Shown here in pieces: positions 1-6,412 of a stretch of DNA of 6,561 nucleotides. The position numbers and the translations under genes are program-made. The stretch comes from Chloroflexota bacterium (GTDB taxonomy: Bacteria; Chloroflexota; Dehalococcoidia; SM23-28-2; RBG-16-64-32), in contig JADFNQ010000077.1 in NCBI GenBank assembly GCA_022563285.1, positions 1-6,561 on the forward strand, written 5' to 3'. The notes under the pieces were generated by a model. That model saw only the letters and a list, made by a program, of their open reading frames with translations, did no database searches and was not told the DNA's origin. The stretch's first letter is position 1. Each line of letters begins with the position of its first letter.

Positions 1-285
1 AGGGGCGCGGACGTGGTGTACACGGACGTGTGGGCGAGCATGGGGCAGGAGGAGGAGGCGTCGGCGCGGCGGAAGGCGTTCGCGGGGTACCAGGTGGACG
101 CGGAGCTGATGTCGCTGGCGAAGCGGGAGGCGATCTTCATGCACGACCTGCCGGCGCACCGGGGGGAGGAGGTCTCGGCGGAGGTGATCGAGGGAGCGCA
201 GTCGGTGGTGTTCGATCAGGCGGAGAACCGGCTGCACGCGCAGAAGGGTGTGCTGGCGCTGATCCTGGGGGAGGAGGCGAGCTAG
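1..285 (+). CDS. argF: Ornithine carbamoyltransferase, C-terminal part (5' end outside window)
   Basis: This is the last ~94 residues of a transcarbamylase that would convert ornithine and carbamoyl phosphate to citrulline in cytosolic arginine synthesis. The reading frame is open from base 1 and ends at TAG 283-285. Visible family signatures are GADVVYTDVWASMGQEEE near the left edge, the ornithine-site loop MHDLPAHRGEEVS (bases 139-177), and the C-terminal stretch FDQAENRLHAQKGVLALIL. These match ArgF rather than aspartate carbamoyltransferase. The family loop is normally HCLP; here the Cys position is Asp (codon GAC at 145-147), which is odd because that Cys lines the ornithine site. The gene lacks roughly two thirds of its length because of the window edge, not because of a break. 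The next gene, cdaA, starts one base after this stop and its ribosome binding site lies inside the argF end, so the two are probably cotranscribed. An N-acetylornithine or other transcarbamylase specificity cannot be excluded without the N-terminal half. Confidence 0.93.
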   Translation, partial: RGADVVYTDVWASMGQEEEASARRKAFAGYQVDAELMSLAKREAIFMHDLPAHRGEEVSAEVIEGAQSVVFDQAENRLHAQKGVLALILGEEAS

Positions 286-286
286 G

Positions 287-1108
287 GTGAGCCTGAGCGA
301 CGCGATAAGGGATGCGCTGGGGCGGTTCGAGGCGGCGAGCGTCCTCGATATCCTGACGATTTCGATCCTGATCTACCTGTCGCTGCTGCTGCTGAAGGGG
401 ACGACGGCGATGTCCCTGCTGCGGGGGATCGCCATTGTGCTGGTGGGAGCGGTGATCCTGGCCTCCGTGCTGGAGCTGACGGTGCTGGACTGGCTGCTGC
501 GGAACTCGTTCCCGGCGATCCTGATCGCGATACCGATCATCTTCGCGCCGGAGATACGCCGCTTCCTGGAGCGGGTAGGGCGGACCGGACGCTGGCCCTG
601 GCCAGGACGGCCGCTGTTCGAGGGTGTTGTGGACGTTGTGGCGGACACGGCGCTGAACCTTTCGGTGGACCGGCACGGCGCGATCATCGTGTTCGAGCGA
701 GAGGCGGGGCTGGAGGACTACGTGGATACGGGCGTGAAGGTGGACGCGGCGCCGTCCACGCAACTACTGGAGGGGATCTTCTATCCGAACTCCGCGCTGC
801 ACGACGGGGCGGTGATCCTGCGAGAGGGCCGGGTGGCGGCGGCGAGCTGCACTCTGCCGCTGTCCGACCGCACGGACCGAGAGCTACCGGGGCTGCGGCA
901 CCGGGCGGCGTTGGGCATCTCCGAGAGGACGGACGCGGTGGCGCTGATCGTATCGGAGGAGACGGGGGGCATCTCCGTAGCGGCGAACGGAAGGATGATA
1001 TCGCGGCTGGACGGGCCGCGGCTGAGGGGGATTCTGCGGAGCCTGCTGCTGCCGGCCAGCGAGCTGGACCGGCCGATACGGCGGCGGCTGCCGAGGCTGA
1101 GCCGCTGA
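287..1108 (+). CDS. cdaA: Membrane diadenylate cyclase CdaA (c-di-AMP synthase)
   Basis: The product should condense two ATP into cyclic di-AMP, a second messenger that controls potassium and osmolyte transport and cell-wall homeostasis in many bacteria. It has 273 residues, the usual CdaA size. The N-terminal ~85 residues are hydrophobic, with about three membrane segments (roughly 18-36, 42-62 and 68-87). The DAC (DisA_N) domain follows from about residue 95. Both catalytic signatures are intact: DGA at 173-175 within LHDGAVIL, and RHR at 204-206 within LRHRAALGISERTDAV, followed by VSEETGGIS. The membrane segments and lack of a DNA-binding domain separate it from DisA; CdaS-type enzymes lack the membrane part. 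The GTG at 287 is chosen because GGAGGAGG (269-276) sits about 10 bases upstream and the protein then begins as family members do. The start lies one base after the argF stop, suggesting coupling. The adjacent cdaR gene encodes its presumed regulator. Confidence 0.96.
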   Translation: MSLSDAIRDALGRFEAASVLDILTISILIYLSLLLLKGTTAMSLLRGIAIVLVGAVILASVLELTVLDWLLRNSFPAILIAIPIIFAPEIRRFLERVGRTGRWPWPGRPLFEGVVDVVADTALNLSVDRHGAIIVFEREAGLEDYVDTGVKVDAAPSTQLLEGIFYPNSALHDGAVILREGRVAAASCTLPLSDRTDRELPGLRHRAALGISERTDAVALIVSEETGGISVAANGRMISRLDGPRLRGILRSLLLPASELDRPIRRRLPRLSR

Positions 1109-1133
1109 GGACGAAGGCTAGGCGATTGAACAG

Positions 1134-2393
1134 ATGAAGCGGCTCCTGAGCGACGGGCTAAACGTCCTGCGTCGGCTCGTCTGGCCTATCATGGCCTCGG
1201 TGAGGGACAACGCGGGGCTGGCGGCGCTCTCGGTTGTGCTGGGGTTCGCTCTATGGATCTTCGTCACGGACACGACTGACGAGACGCGCTCCGGCACACT
1301 ACCTTTCGACCTGGTGGTGGAGCCGGTCAACGTGCCGGGAGACCTGGCCCTGGCTGGGTCGCCGGTGAACGTGCGGGTGGGGGTGGACGTGGACGAGGAC
1401 GTGTGGGACAGCCTGACGCCAGCGGATTTCGAGGCGAAGGTGGACCTGGAGGGGCTGCAAGCGGGGACTTACGATCTTGAGGTGCGAGTTGAGCCGCTGA
1501 CGGGCCGCGGCGGCCTGCGGGTGAAACGGGTGATTCCGCCTACGGTAGCGGTGGATCTGAAGAGCCTGTTCAGTAAATCGGTGCCGGTATCGGTGAGCCT
1601 GGAAGGGGCGCCGCCGCCGGGGTTTGAGACGAGTATCCCTGAGCTGGACGCGGCGACGGTGCTGGTGACGGGAACGCAGGACAGGGTGACGCTGGTGACG
1701 CAGGCGATCGCGAAGCTGGACCTGAGCGGGCGCACGGAGGATAGGACGCAGGCGGTGCGGCTTGAGCCCAGGGACTCGCGGGGGTTCCTGGTGGAAGGAG
1801 TATCCCTGGAACCGAGCGTGATCAACGTATTGGTGGAGATAGAGCAGACGGAGTTCAGCCGTGCCCTGGTGATCTCGCCAACGGTGGTCGGCACGCCGGC
1901 CGCAGGCTACGATATTGTGAGCCTGGTCAGCGACCCGGCGTCGGTCACGGTGTTCGGGTCGCAGTCGTTCATAAACGAGGCGGCGACGATACGGACGCAG
2001 CCGATCGACATAGCGGGAGCCACGGACGATATCGTGCGCACCGTATCGCTGGATCTGCCGGCGGACGTGAGCGTGAGCGGCGGGACGAGCGTCACGGTGA
2101 CGATCCAGATCGAGCCCGCGCAGGGGAGGCAGACGCTGGGGGTGACGGCGGTCGCCGTGGGGCTTGACCCGGACCTGGGCGTGAAGGGGGCACTGCCCCT
2201 GGTTGAGGTGGTGCTCCTGGGGGAGCTGCCAGCGCTGCAGGCGCTGCGTCCAAACGACATCACGGCCACCATCAACCTGTCGGGGCTGGAAGAGGGGAAG
2301 CACGAGGTCACCGTGAGCGTCTCCGCCCCCGCCGAAGCCTCAGTGGCGTCCATTTCGCCGGAGACGGTAGAGATAACGCTGGAGCCGAGGTAA
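1134..2393 (+). CDS. cdaR: CdaR-like YbbR-repeat membrane protein, presumed regulator of CdaA
   Basis: The 419-residue product has a short basic N-terminus, one membrane segment at about residues 27-44 (AGLAALSVVLGFALWIFV), and an otherwise soluble beta-rich remainder that should lie outside the membrane. The remainder divides into four YbbR-like repeats of about 85-90 residues (about 54-143, 146-234, 240-327 and 330-418). Most repeats end in a recognisable strand such as IPPTVAVDL, LEPSVINVLVEIE or ISPETVEITLE. Four repeats after one N-terminal anchor is the architecture of CdaR, which in Firmicutes binds CdaA and changes c-di-AMP output; that role is inferred here from architecture and adjacency. 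ATG 1134 is 25 bases after cdaA. Its ribosome binding site is poor: an AGGACGAAGG stretch lies about 16 bases away, so translation may depend on coupling. An internal ATG at 1191 (Met20) would still keep the membrane anchor but would remove the basic N-terminal segment. The stop at 2391-2393 lies 2 bases before der. Confidence 0.9.
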   Translation: MKRLLSDGLNVLRRLVWPIMASVRDNAGLAALSVVLGFALWIFVTDTTDETRSGTLPFDLVVEPVNVPGDLALAGSPVNVRVGVDVDEDVWDSLTPADFEAKVDLEGLQAGTYDLEVRVEPLTGRGGLRVKRVIPPTVAVDLKSLFSKSVPVSVSLEGAPPPGFETSIPELDAATVLVTGTQDRVTLVTQAIAKLDLSGRTEDRTQAVRLEPRDSRGFLVEGVSLEPSVINVLVEIEQTEFSRALVISPTVVGTPAAGYDIVSLVSDPASVTVFGSQSFINEAATIRTQPIDIAGATDDIVRTVSLDLPADVSVSGGTSVTVTIQIEPAQGRQTLGVTAVAVGLDPDLGVKGALPLVEVVLLGELPALQALRPNDITATINLSGLEEGKHEVTVSVSAPAEASVASISPETVEITLEPR

Positions 2394-2395
2394 GT

Positions 2396-3754
2396 GTGGT
2401 CGGCGCGAGGGCCCGGCCGCTGCCGCCCCGAAGCGCTACGGGCAAGCCCGTAGTCGCTATCGTAGGGCGACCGAACGTCGGCAAGTCAACCCTGTTCAAC
2501 CGACTCGTGGGAAGCCGTCAGGCGATCGTGCAGGAGATCGCGGGGACCACACGAGACCGCCTGTACGGGGAAGCGCGGCTGGGGCGGCTGTCGTTCGTGG
2601 TCATCGATACCGGGGGTCTGGAGCCGGCTGCCGAGGAGGGCTACCCAGCGCTGATCCGCCTCCAGGTGGAGACGGCAGTGGTGGAGGCGGAGGTGATCCT
2701 GTTCCTGGTCGATACCGCCACCGGCGGCACGGCCGCCGACGCGGAGATCGCGCAGCTGCTGAGGCAGGCGGACAAGCCTGTGCTGCTGGTGGCGAACAAG
2801 GCCGACAATGACAGGCGGAGAGAGGCGGCCAGCGAGTTCTACGAGCTGGCGCTGGGTGACCCCATCCCGGTGAGCGCCTATCACGACATCGGCCTGGCAG
2901 ATCTAGGGGAACGGCTCGAGGGTTTGTTGCCGGCGGAGGAGGGGGAGGCGCCCGTGGAGACGCTGCCTCTGGCTATCGTGGGGCGGCCCAACGTCGGCAA
3001 ATCGGCGCTGGTGAACGCGATCCTGGGCCGGGAGCGGGTTCTGGTGAGCGCGGAGCCGGGGACGACCCGCGACGCGGTGGACACGCCGTTTGAGTACAAA
3101 GGAAAGCAGCTGGTGCTGATTGATACGGCGGGCATCCGGCGGCGGGGGCGGGTGACGCGCGGCGTGGAGCAGTACAGCGTGCTGCGGGCGGAGCAGGCGT
3201 TGGTGCGGGCGGACATCGGCCTGCTGGTGGTGGACGCCTCGGAGGATGTGGCGGCGCAGGACCTGCACATCGCCGGCTACGTGGCAGACGCGCACAAGGG
3301 ACTGATCGTGGTAGCCAACAAGTGGGACCTGATGGAGGACACGGAGGAGAGCCGGGAGGGGTTCGCGGGGAAGGCGCTGGGCCGGCTGCGGTTCGCGCCC
3401 TGGGCACCGCTGGCGTTCGTATCGGCGAAGACGGGGCTGAACATGGACGGGCTGCTGGAGCTGGCGGTGGAGGTGGGCGAGACGCGGCGGCAGCGGGTGC
3501 CGACGGCGGAACTGAACACAGCTGTTCAGAAGGCGGTGGCTGAGCATCGGCCGTCATCCAAAGGACGCCGGCCGATGCGTATCCTGTATGTCACTCAAGC
3601 GGAGGTGAACCCGCCGACGTTCGTGTTTTTCGTGAGCGACGCCAGCCTGCTACACTTTTCCTACCAGCGCTACATGGAGAACGCCATCCGCAAGGCCTTC
3701 GGGTTTGAGGGGACGGCGATCCGGCTGATCTTCCGCAGCAGGGGCAGCGGCTGA
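2396..3754 (+). CDS. der: Ribosome assembly GTPase Der (EngA)
   Basis: Der is a tandem-domain GTPase required for late maturation of the 50S ribosomal subunit. The 452-residue product shows two complete G domains. The first has GRPNVGKS (about 24-31), DTGG (71-74) and NKAD (134-137). The second has GRPNVGKS (about 195-202), DTAG (242-245, in DTAGIRRRGRV) and NKWD (307-310). The C-terminal KH-like domain begins near residue 365 and carries ILYVTQAEVNPPTFVFFVSD and SYQRYMENAIRKAF, typical of Der. All GTP-binding motifs look intact. GTG 2396 is the only plausible in-frame start. It lies 2 bases after the cdaR stop with GAGG at 2387-2390, and gives a Pro/Arg-rich extension of about 16 residues before the usual KPVVAIVGRPNVGKS beginning. 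The gene ends in TGATG shared with plsY, so these two are probably translationally coupled. Tandem GTPase domains plus the KH-like domain leave little doubt about the assignment. Confidence 0.97.
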   Translation: MVGARARPLPPRSATGKPVVAIVGRPNVGKSTLFNRLVGSRQAIVQEIAGTTRDRLYGEARLGRLSFVVIDTGGLEPAAEEGYPALIRLQVETAVVEAEVILFLVDTATGGTAADAEIAQLLRQADKPVLLVANKADNDRRREAASEFYELALGDPIPVSAYHDIGLADLGERLEGLLPAEEGEAPVETLPLAIVGRPNVGKSALVNAILGRERVLVSAEPGTTRDAVDTPFEYKGKQLVLIDTAGIRRRGRVTRGVEQYSVLRAEQALVRADIGLLVVDASEDVAAQDLHIAGYVADAHKGLIVVANKWDLMEDTEESREGFAGKALGRLRFAPWAPLAFVSAKTGLNMDGLLELAVEVGETRRQRVPTAELNTAVQKAVAEHRPSSKGRRPMRILYVTQAEVNPPTFVFFVSDASLLHFSYQRYMENAIRKAFGFEGTAIRLIFRSRGSG

Positions 3755-4401
3755 TGGTGCTGGAGTTCCTGGCGGTCATCGCCATATCGTATCTTGTGGG
3801 ATCGATCCCGTGGGGATACATCGCCGGGCGGGTGCTGAAGGGGATAGACGTCCGCGATTTCGGCAGCGGCGTCACGGGGGCGACGAACGTGATGCGGACG
3901 CTGGGCCGGGGCCCGTTCGTCGCGGTGCTGCTGGCGGACGCGCTGAAGGGATACATACCGGTGCTCGTCACCTGGATCGCGTTCGAGTCGCACGATCTGC
4001 AGGTGGCCTCGGGGCTGGCGGCGGTGCTGGGGCACGACTTTCCGGTGTACATCGGGTTCCGGGGAGGGCGGGGGGTGGCGACCTCTTTCGGGGTATACGC
4101 CGCGCTGGCGCTGCCGGTGAGCGTCAGCCTGTTGGCGGTGGCGCTGTTCATCGTCCTCACCTTCCGCTACATGTCGCTGATGTCGATAGTCACTGTGCCG
4201 CTGGGAGCGCTGGCGCTGCTCGTGCTGGTTCCGCTAGGAGTGGACGAAGACTACACGTACACGAAGGCGGTGTTCGGGGCGTTCGCGACAGCGCTGGTGC
4301 TGGTGCGACACATGGGGAACATCCGCCGCCTGATCCGGGGCACGGAACCGAAGCTGGGCGAGGGCGGGAAACGGCGTAGGCCGGCCCCGTCCGGCGGTTG
4401 A
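3754..4401 (+). CDS. plsY: Acyl-phosphate:glycerol-3-phosphate acyltransferase PlsY
   Basis: PlsY is a polytopic membrane enzyme that moves an acyl group from acyl-phosphate to the 1-position of glycerol-3-phosphate, making lysophosphatidate for phospholipid synthesis. The 215-residue product has several hydrophobic segments (about 3-20, 54-76, 82-100, 112-135 and 142-182). The family motifs are present with changes: GSIPWGYIAGR (16-26), DFGSGVTGATNV (35-46; the family normally has SGN before xGATN, here Val40 replaces Asn), GHDFPVYIGFRGGRGVATSFG (93-113; normally FKGGKG, here Arg replaces both Lys), and the end HMGNIRRLIRGTEPKLG (186-202). A basic cytosolic tail follows. ATG 3754 overlaps the der stop by one base (TGATG) with AGGGG at 3740-3744, so it is probably translated together with der. 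Although individual motif residues differ, the overall pattern and length fit PlsY and no other acyltransferase family. Confidence 0.93.
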   Translation: MVLEFLAVIAISYLVGSIPWGYIAGRVLKGIDVRDFGSGVTGATNVMRTLGRGPFVAVLLADALKGYIPVLVTWIAFESHDLQVASGLAAVLGHDFPVYIGFRGGRGVATSFGVYAALALPVSVSLLAVALFIVLTFRYMSLMSIVTVPLGALALLVLVPLGVDEDYTYTKAVFGAFATALVLVRHMGNIRRLIRGTEPKLGEGGKRRRPAPSGG

Positions 4402-4405
4402 CGGG
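4386..4405 (+). other. Short hairpin across the plsY stop codon
   Basis: CCCGTC at 4386-4391 can pair perfectly with GACGGG at 4400-4405 across an 8-base loop. The plsY stop TGA (4399-4401) lies at the loop/right-arm border. No run of T follows, so it does not look like a standard intrinsic terminator. It could still slow polymerase or protect the mRNA 3' end. Six-base-pair stems are common by chance in GC-rich DNA. Confidence 0.25.
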
Positions 4406-4431
4406 CGAACTCCTCACCTACGTTGTAAAAT
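4398..4431 (+). promoter_or_regulatory. Weak promoter candidate upstream of the HEAT-repeat gene
   Basis: TTGACG at 4398-4403 resembles a -35 box, and TAAAAT at 4426-4431 resembles a -10 box in a small AT-rich pocket (GTTGTAAAAT) that stands out in this GC-rich window. The spacing is 22 bases, longer than the usual 16-19, so the -35 match may be accidental. A transcript starting about 7 bases after the -10 box would have a leader of roughly 30 bases before ATG 4469. This is the largest untranslated gap in the plus-strand gene series, which fits a secondary promoter. Confidence 0.35.
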
Positions 4432-4468
4432 GGCTGGTGAGGGCCGGAAGGCTCGCACCAGGTCAGCC

Positions 4469-5392
4469 ATGGAGTTCTCAAACTACCTGAGCCAGCTCAA
4501 GGACCCGTCCGCCAAATTGAGCGTGACCGGTCTGCAACAGCTCGACGCCCTTGAGCCCGAGCAGGGCGAGTCGCTACGCCACGCCTGGCCTGAGATCGAC
4601 CTGGAGCGAAGACGACAGGTGGTCCGTCAGCTAGCGGATCTGACGGAGGACAACGTAGACCTGAACTTCGACGCGGTGTTCTTCACGGCGCTGAATGATG
4701 AAGACGCCCACCTTCGCGGCGATGCCATACGGGGGCTGTGGGAGTACGAGGGCCGTGACCTAATCGGGCCGTTGCTGGGGCTGCTGGAGAGAGACGAAGA
4801 GCCGGATGTACGGGCGAAAGCAGCGCTGGCGCTGGGGAGGTTCGTCCTCCTCTTCGCGTTTGGGCAGCTGCGGGAGAGCCACTTTCGGAAGGTGGAGCAG
4901 GGGCTGCGCGGGGCTCTGGAGGACGAGCTGGAGGTGGACGAAGTGCGGGCCAGGGCGCTGGAGGCTATCGGCGCCTGCGGACAACCCTGGGTAAGCGAGG
5001 CGATACAGCAGGCGTACGAGAGCGAGGCGCCCCGCCTGAAGATCGGCGCCCTGCACGCCATGGGCCGGAGCTGCGAGCCCCGCTGGCAACCCCTGCTGAT
5101 AGATGAGCTCAGCAGCGACGATCCCGAACTGCGCTATGAGGCGGCTATCGCCCTGGGCCCGGTGGCGGACAGGGGGGCAGTGCCCCATCTCGCGCCCCTT
5201 CTGGACGACCCCGACCTGGAGGTGCGGGAGGCGGCCATCGCCGCGCTGGGGCAGATCGGGGGGAGCGAGGCGAAGAGGCTGCTACGGCCGCTGCTCCGAG
5301 ACTCCTCGCCGAGCGTGCAGGAGGCGGCAGCAGCGGCGGTGGCGGAGGCTGCATTCGCGGAGGACCCACTTTCCGCGGAGTACCGGTTGTGA
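4469..5392 (+). CDS. HEAT-repeat protein of unknown function
   Basis: The product (307 residues from this start) is an alpha-helical solenoid with no visible catalytic motif, signal peptide or membrane segment, so it is probably a cytosolic binding scaffold. The first ~70 residues (MEFSNYLSQLKD to LTEDNVDLNF) form a helical N-terminal region with a Trp-Pro-containing segment, HAWPEIDLERRRQVV. About six to seven HEAT-like repeats follow, at roughly residues 74-106, 108-133, 150-185, 186-215, 216-247, 248-278 and 279-296. They show the repeat pattern of Asp-Pro turns followed by VRxxAxxALG, for example DDPELRYEAAIALG and DPDLEVREAAIAALG. I chose ATG 4469 over ATG 4430 because it has AGGT six bases upstream. 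The 4430 codon has no ribosome binding site and sits inside the possible -10 box; using it would add 13 residues. The NUDIX gene overlaps the stop by 4 bases. PBS-lyase-type HEAT proteins look similar, but nothing here points to phycobiliproteins. Confidence 0.85.
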   Translation: MEFSNYLSQLKDPSAKLSVTGLQQLDALEPEQGESLRHAWPEIDLERRRQVVRQLADLTEDNVDLNFDAVFFTALNDEDAHLRGDAIRGLWEYEGRDLIGPLLGLLERDEEPDVRAKAALALGRFVLLFAFGQLRESHFRKVEQGLRGALEDELEVDEVRARALEAIGACGQPWVSEAIQQAYESEAPRLKIGALHAMGRSCEPRWQPLLIDELSSDDPELRYEAAIALGPVADRGAVPHLAPLLDDPDLEVREAAIAALGQIGGSEAKRLLRPLLRDSSPSVQEAAAAAVAEAAFAEDPLSAEYRL

Positions 5393-5841
5393 CGCGAGAG
5401 CGCAGGTCAGGGAAGATGCCTGTGGAGCGGGCGGTGTCCGCGGGCGGCGTCGTGCTGAGGGACGGGGCCGGCGGCGCGGAGGTGGTTATCTGCGGCCGCG
5501 ACTCGGACGGCGTCTGGGGGCTGCCCAAGGGGACCCCCGACGAAGGGGAATCGCTGGAGGACGCCGCCGTGCGCGAGGTGAACGAGGAGACCGGCCTGCA
5601 GGTGGATATCGTGAAGAAGATCGGCACCGTGGAGTACTGGTTCGCGGCGAACGGGATCCGCTACCACAAGTGGGTGCACCATTACCTGATGCGCTCCACA
5701 GGCGGCGACACGGCGAACCACGACGCGGAGTACGACCGGGTGGAGTGGCTCCCCATCGACAAGGCGATCCGGACGCTGACGTTCGACAACGACAAGAGGA
5801 TGGTGCGCCGGGCGATCTCGGAGCTAGGGGGGGTGGCGTGA
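5389..5841 (+). CDS. NUDIX hydrolase (MutT/Ap4A-hydrolase-like)
   Basis: NUDIX enzymes hydrolyse a nucleoside diphosphate linked to another group, using metal ions held by the Nudix box. The complete box GX5EX7REUXEEXGU is visible at residues 48-70 (GTPDEGESLEDAAVREVNEETGL), preceded by WGLPKG, an arrangement common in diadenosine-polyphosphate hydrolases and MutT-like proteins. SAGGVVLRDG (17-26) is the usual first strand. The substrate cannot be read from sequence. The 150-residue length is normal for a single-domain enzyme. GTG 5389 overlaps the HEAT stop as GTGA, with GGAG at 5377-5380. ATG 5416 (Met10, AGG at 5404-5406) is an equally reasonable start, would give 141 residues, and matches where many relatives begin. 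The next gene overlaps this stop by 4 bases in the same way, so HEAT, NUDIX and GNAT genes are probably coexpressed. Confidence 0.92.
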   Translation: MTRERRSGKMPVERAVSAGGVVLRDGAGGAEVVICGRDSDGVWGLPKGTPDEGESLEDAAVREVNEETGLQVDIVKKIGTVEYWFAANGIRYHKWVHHYLMRSTGGDTANHDAEYDRVEWLPIDKAIRTLTFDNDKRMVRRAISELGGVA

Positions 5842-6404
5842 ACGGCTCCCCGCGCGACGATGTCATCGCCCGCGGCCGCAGGACGGTGGTGCGTCGCAAG
5901 CGCATGGCGGACGCCACAGACGAGTACACGTGGCGCCGCGACGAGGAGCTGGCGCACTTCGACGCCTCCAACCCAACGCGGATTCCCTTCCCGGACTATC
6001 AGCGGAACTGGTCGTTCGATATGCGGTTCACGGACACGGCGGGCCGTTCCTTCGCGGTGGAGGAAGAGACCGGCCGGCACATCGGCAACATCATGTACTA
6101 CAACAACGACGCCGCCCGCCAGGAAGCGGAGATCGGCATCAGCATCGGCAGGCGGGACTGCTGGGCACAGGGGTACGGCAGCGACGCGGTGGCCGCATTA
6201 GTCGCCTATCTGTTCCGCACGACGGAGCTGCGGCGCCTGTACCTGCACACGCTGGACTGGAACGAGCGGGCGTATCGCTCATTCCAGAAGGCGGGCTTCG
6301 CGCAGTGCGGAACAAGCTGGCGTAACGGGAAGACGTTCCTGGTCATGGAAGTGCGCCGGGAGTGGATGTCGGCGCCGCCGGCTGAACGAGGGGTGCCGGC
6401 GTAA
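5838..6404 (+). CDS. GNAT family N-acetyltransferase (RimJ/RimL-like)
   Basis: The 188-residue product resembles GNAT enzymes of the Acetyltransf_3 (RimJ/RimL) type, which transfer acetyl from acetyl-CoA to an amine on a protein or small molecule. The acetyl-CoA-binding motif is CWAQGYGSDAVAALVAYLF (108-126), matching the family QxxGxG-type loop. Motif B is LHTLDWNERAYRSFQKAGF (136-154), with the typical Asn and Ala-x-x-x-[FY]-x-K-x-GF pattern. The first strand and helix are RRTVVRRKRMADATDEYTWRRDEE (14-37). The GTG at 5838 overlaps the NUDIX stop as GTGA and has an AGGGGGGG tract (5826-5833) 4 bases upstream. A later ATG at 5904 (Met23) would remove the first strand, so the GTG is preferred. 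The same frame is open further upstream, back to about 5103, but that part is antiphase to the HEAT and NUDIX genes and reads as low-complexity Arg-rich sequence. Substrate is unknown. Confidence 0.9.
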   Translation: MNGSPRDDVIARGRRTVVRRKRMADATDEYTWRRDEELAHFDASNPTRIPFPDYQRNWSFDMRFTDTAGRSFAVEEETGRHIGNIMYYNNDAARQEAEIGISIGRRDCWAQGYGSDAVAALVAYLFRTTELRRLYLHTLDWNERAYRSFQKAGFAQCGTSWRNGKTFLVMEVRREWMSAPPAERGVPA

Positions 6405-6412
6405 CTGCCGCC

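Noticed and set aside
137..763. Minus-strand open frame (208 codons) antisense to argF and cdaA
   Set aside because: Arg/Pro/His-rich translation with no family resemblance, crossing two real genes.
2187..2199. 13-base palindrome GGGGCACTGCCCC in cdaR, whose reverse complement also occurs at 5174-5186 in the HEAT gene
   Set aside because: Both copies are inside genes and in the same codon phase, encoding Gly-Ala-(Leu/Val)-Pro, so codon choice in GC-rich DNA can explain them. Counting the motif across the genome, especially upstream of genes, would show whether it is a real site.
1299..2303. Long minus-strand open frame (334 codons) antisense to cdaR
   Set aside because: It reads as His/Arg/Gln-rich sequence without recognisable motifs and lies entirely opposite a well-supported gene. 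Long antisense frames are expected in GC-rich coding DNA.
3512..3529. Inverted repeat CTGAACA-CAGC-TGTTCAG in der, resembling a LexA-type site
   Set aside because: The spacing matches neither the E. coli nor the Bacillus LexA box, it is deep inside der, and 7-base inverted repeats with short spacers are expected a few times by chance in a window this size.
2486..3557. Several minus-strand open frames antisense to der
   Set aside because: Composition is Pro/Ala/Arg-rich and the frames overlap each other; der on the plus strand is unambiguous.
5103..5837. Upstream part of the long plus-strand frame that continues into the GNAT gene, suggesting a 433-residue fusion
   Set aside because: This part runs out of phase through the HEAT and NUDIX genes and translates to Arg/Gly-rich sequence. 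The GNAT domain only begins after the GTG at 5838, which has a good ribosome binding site.
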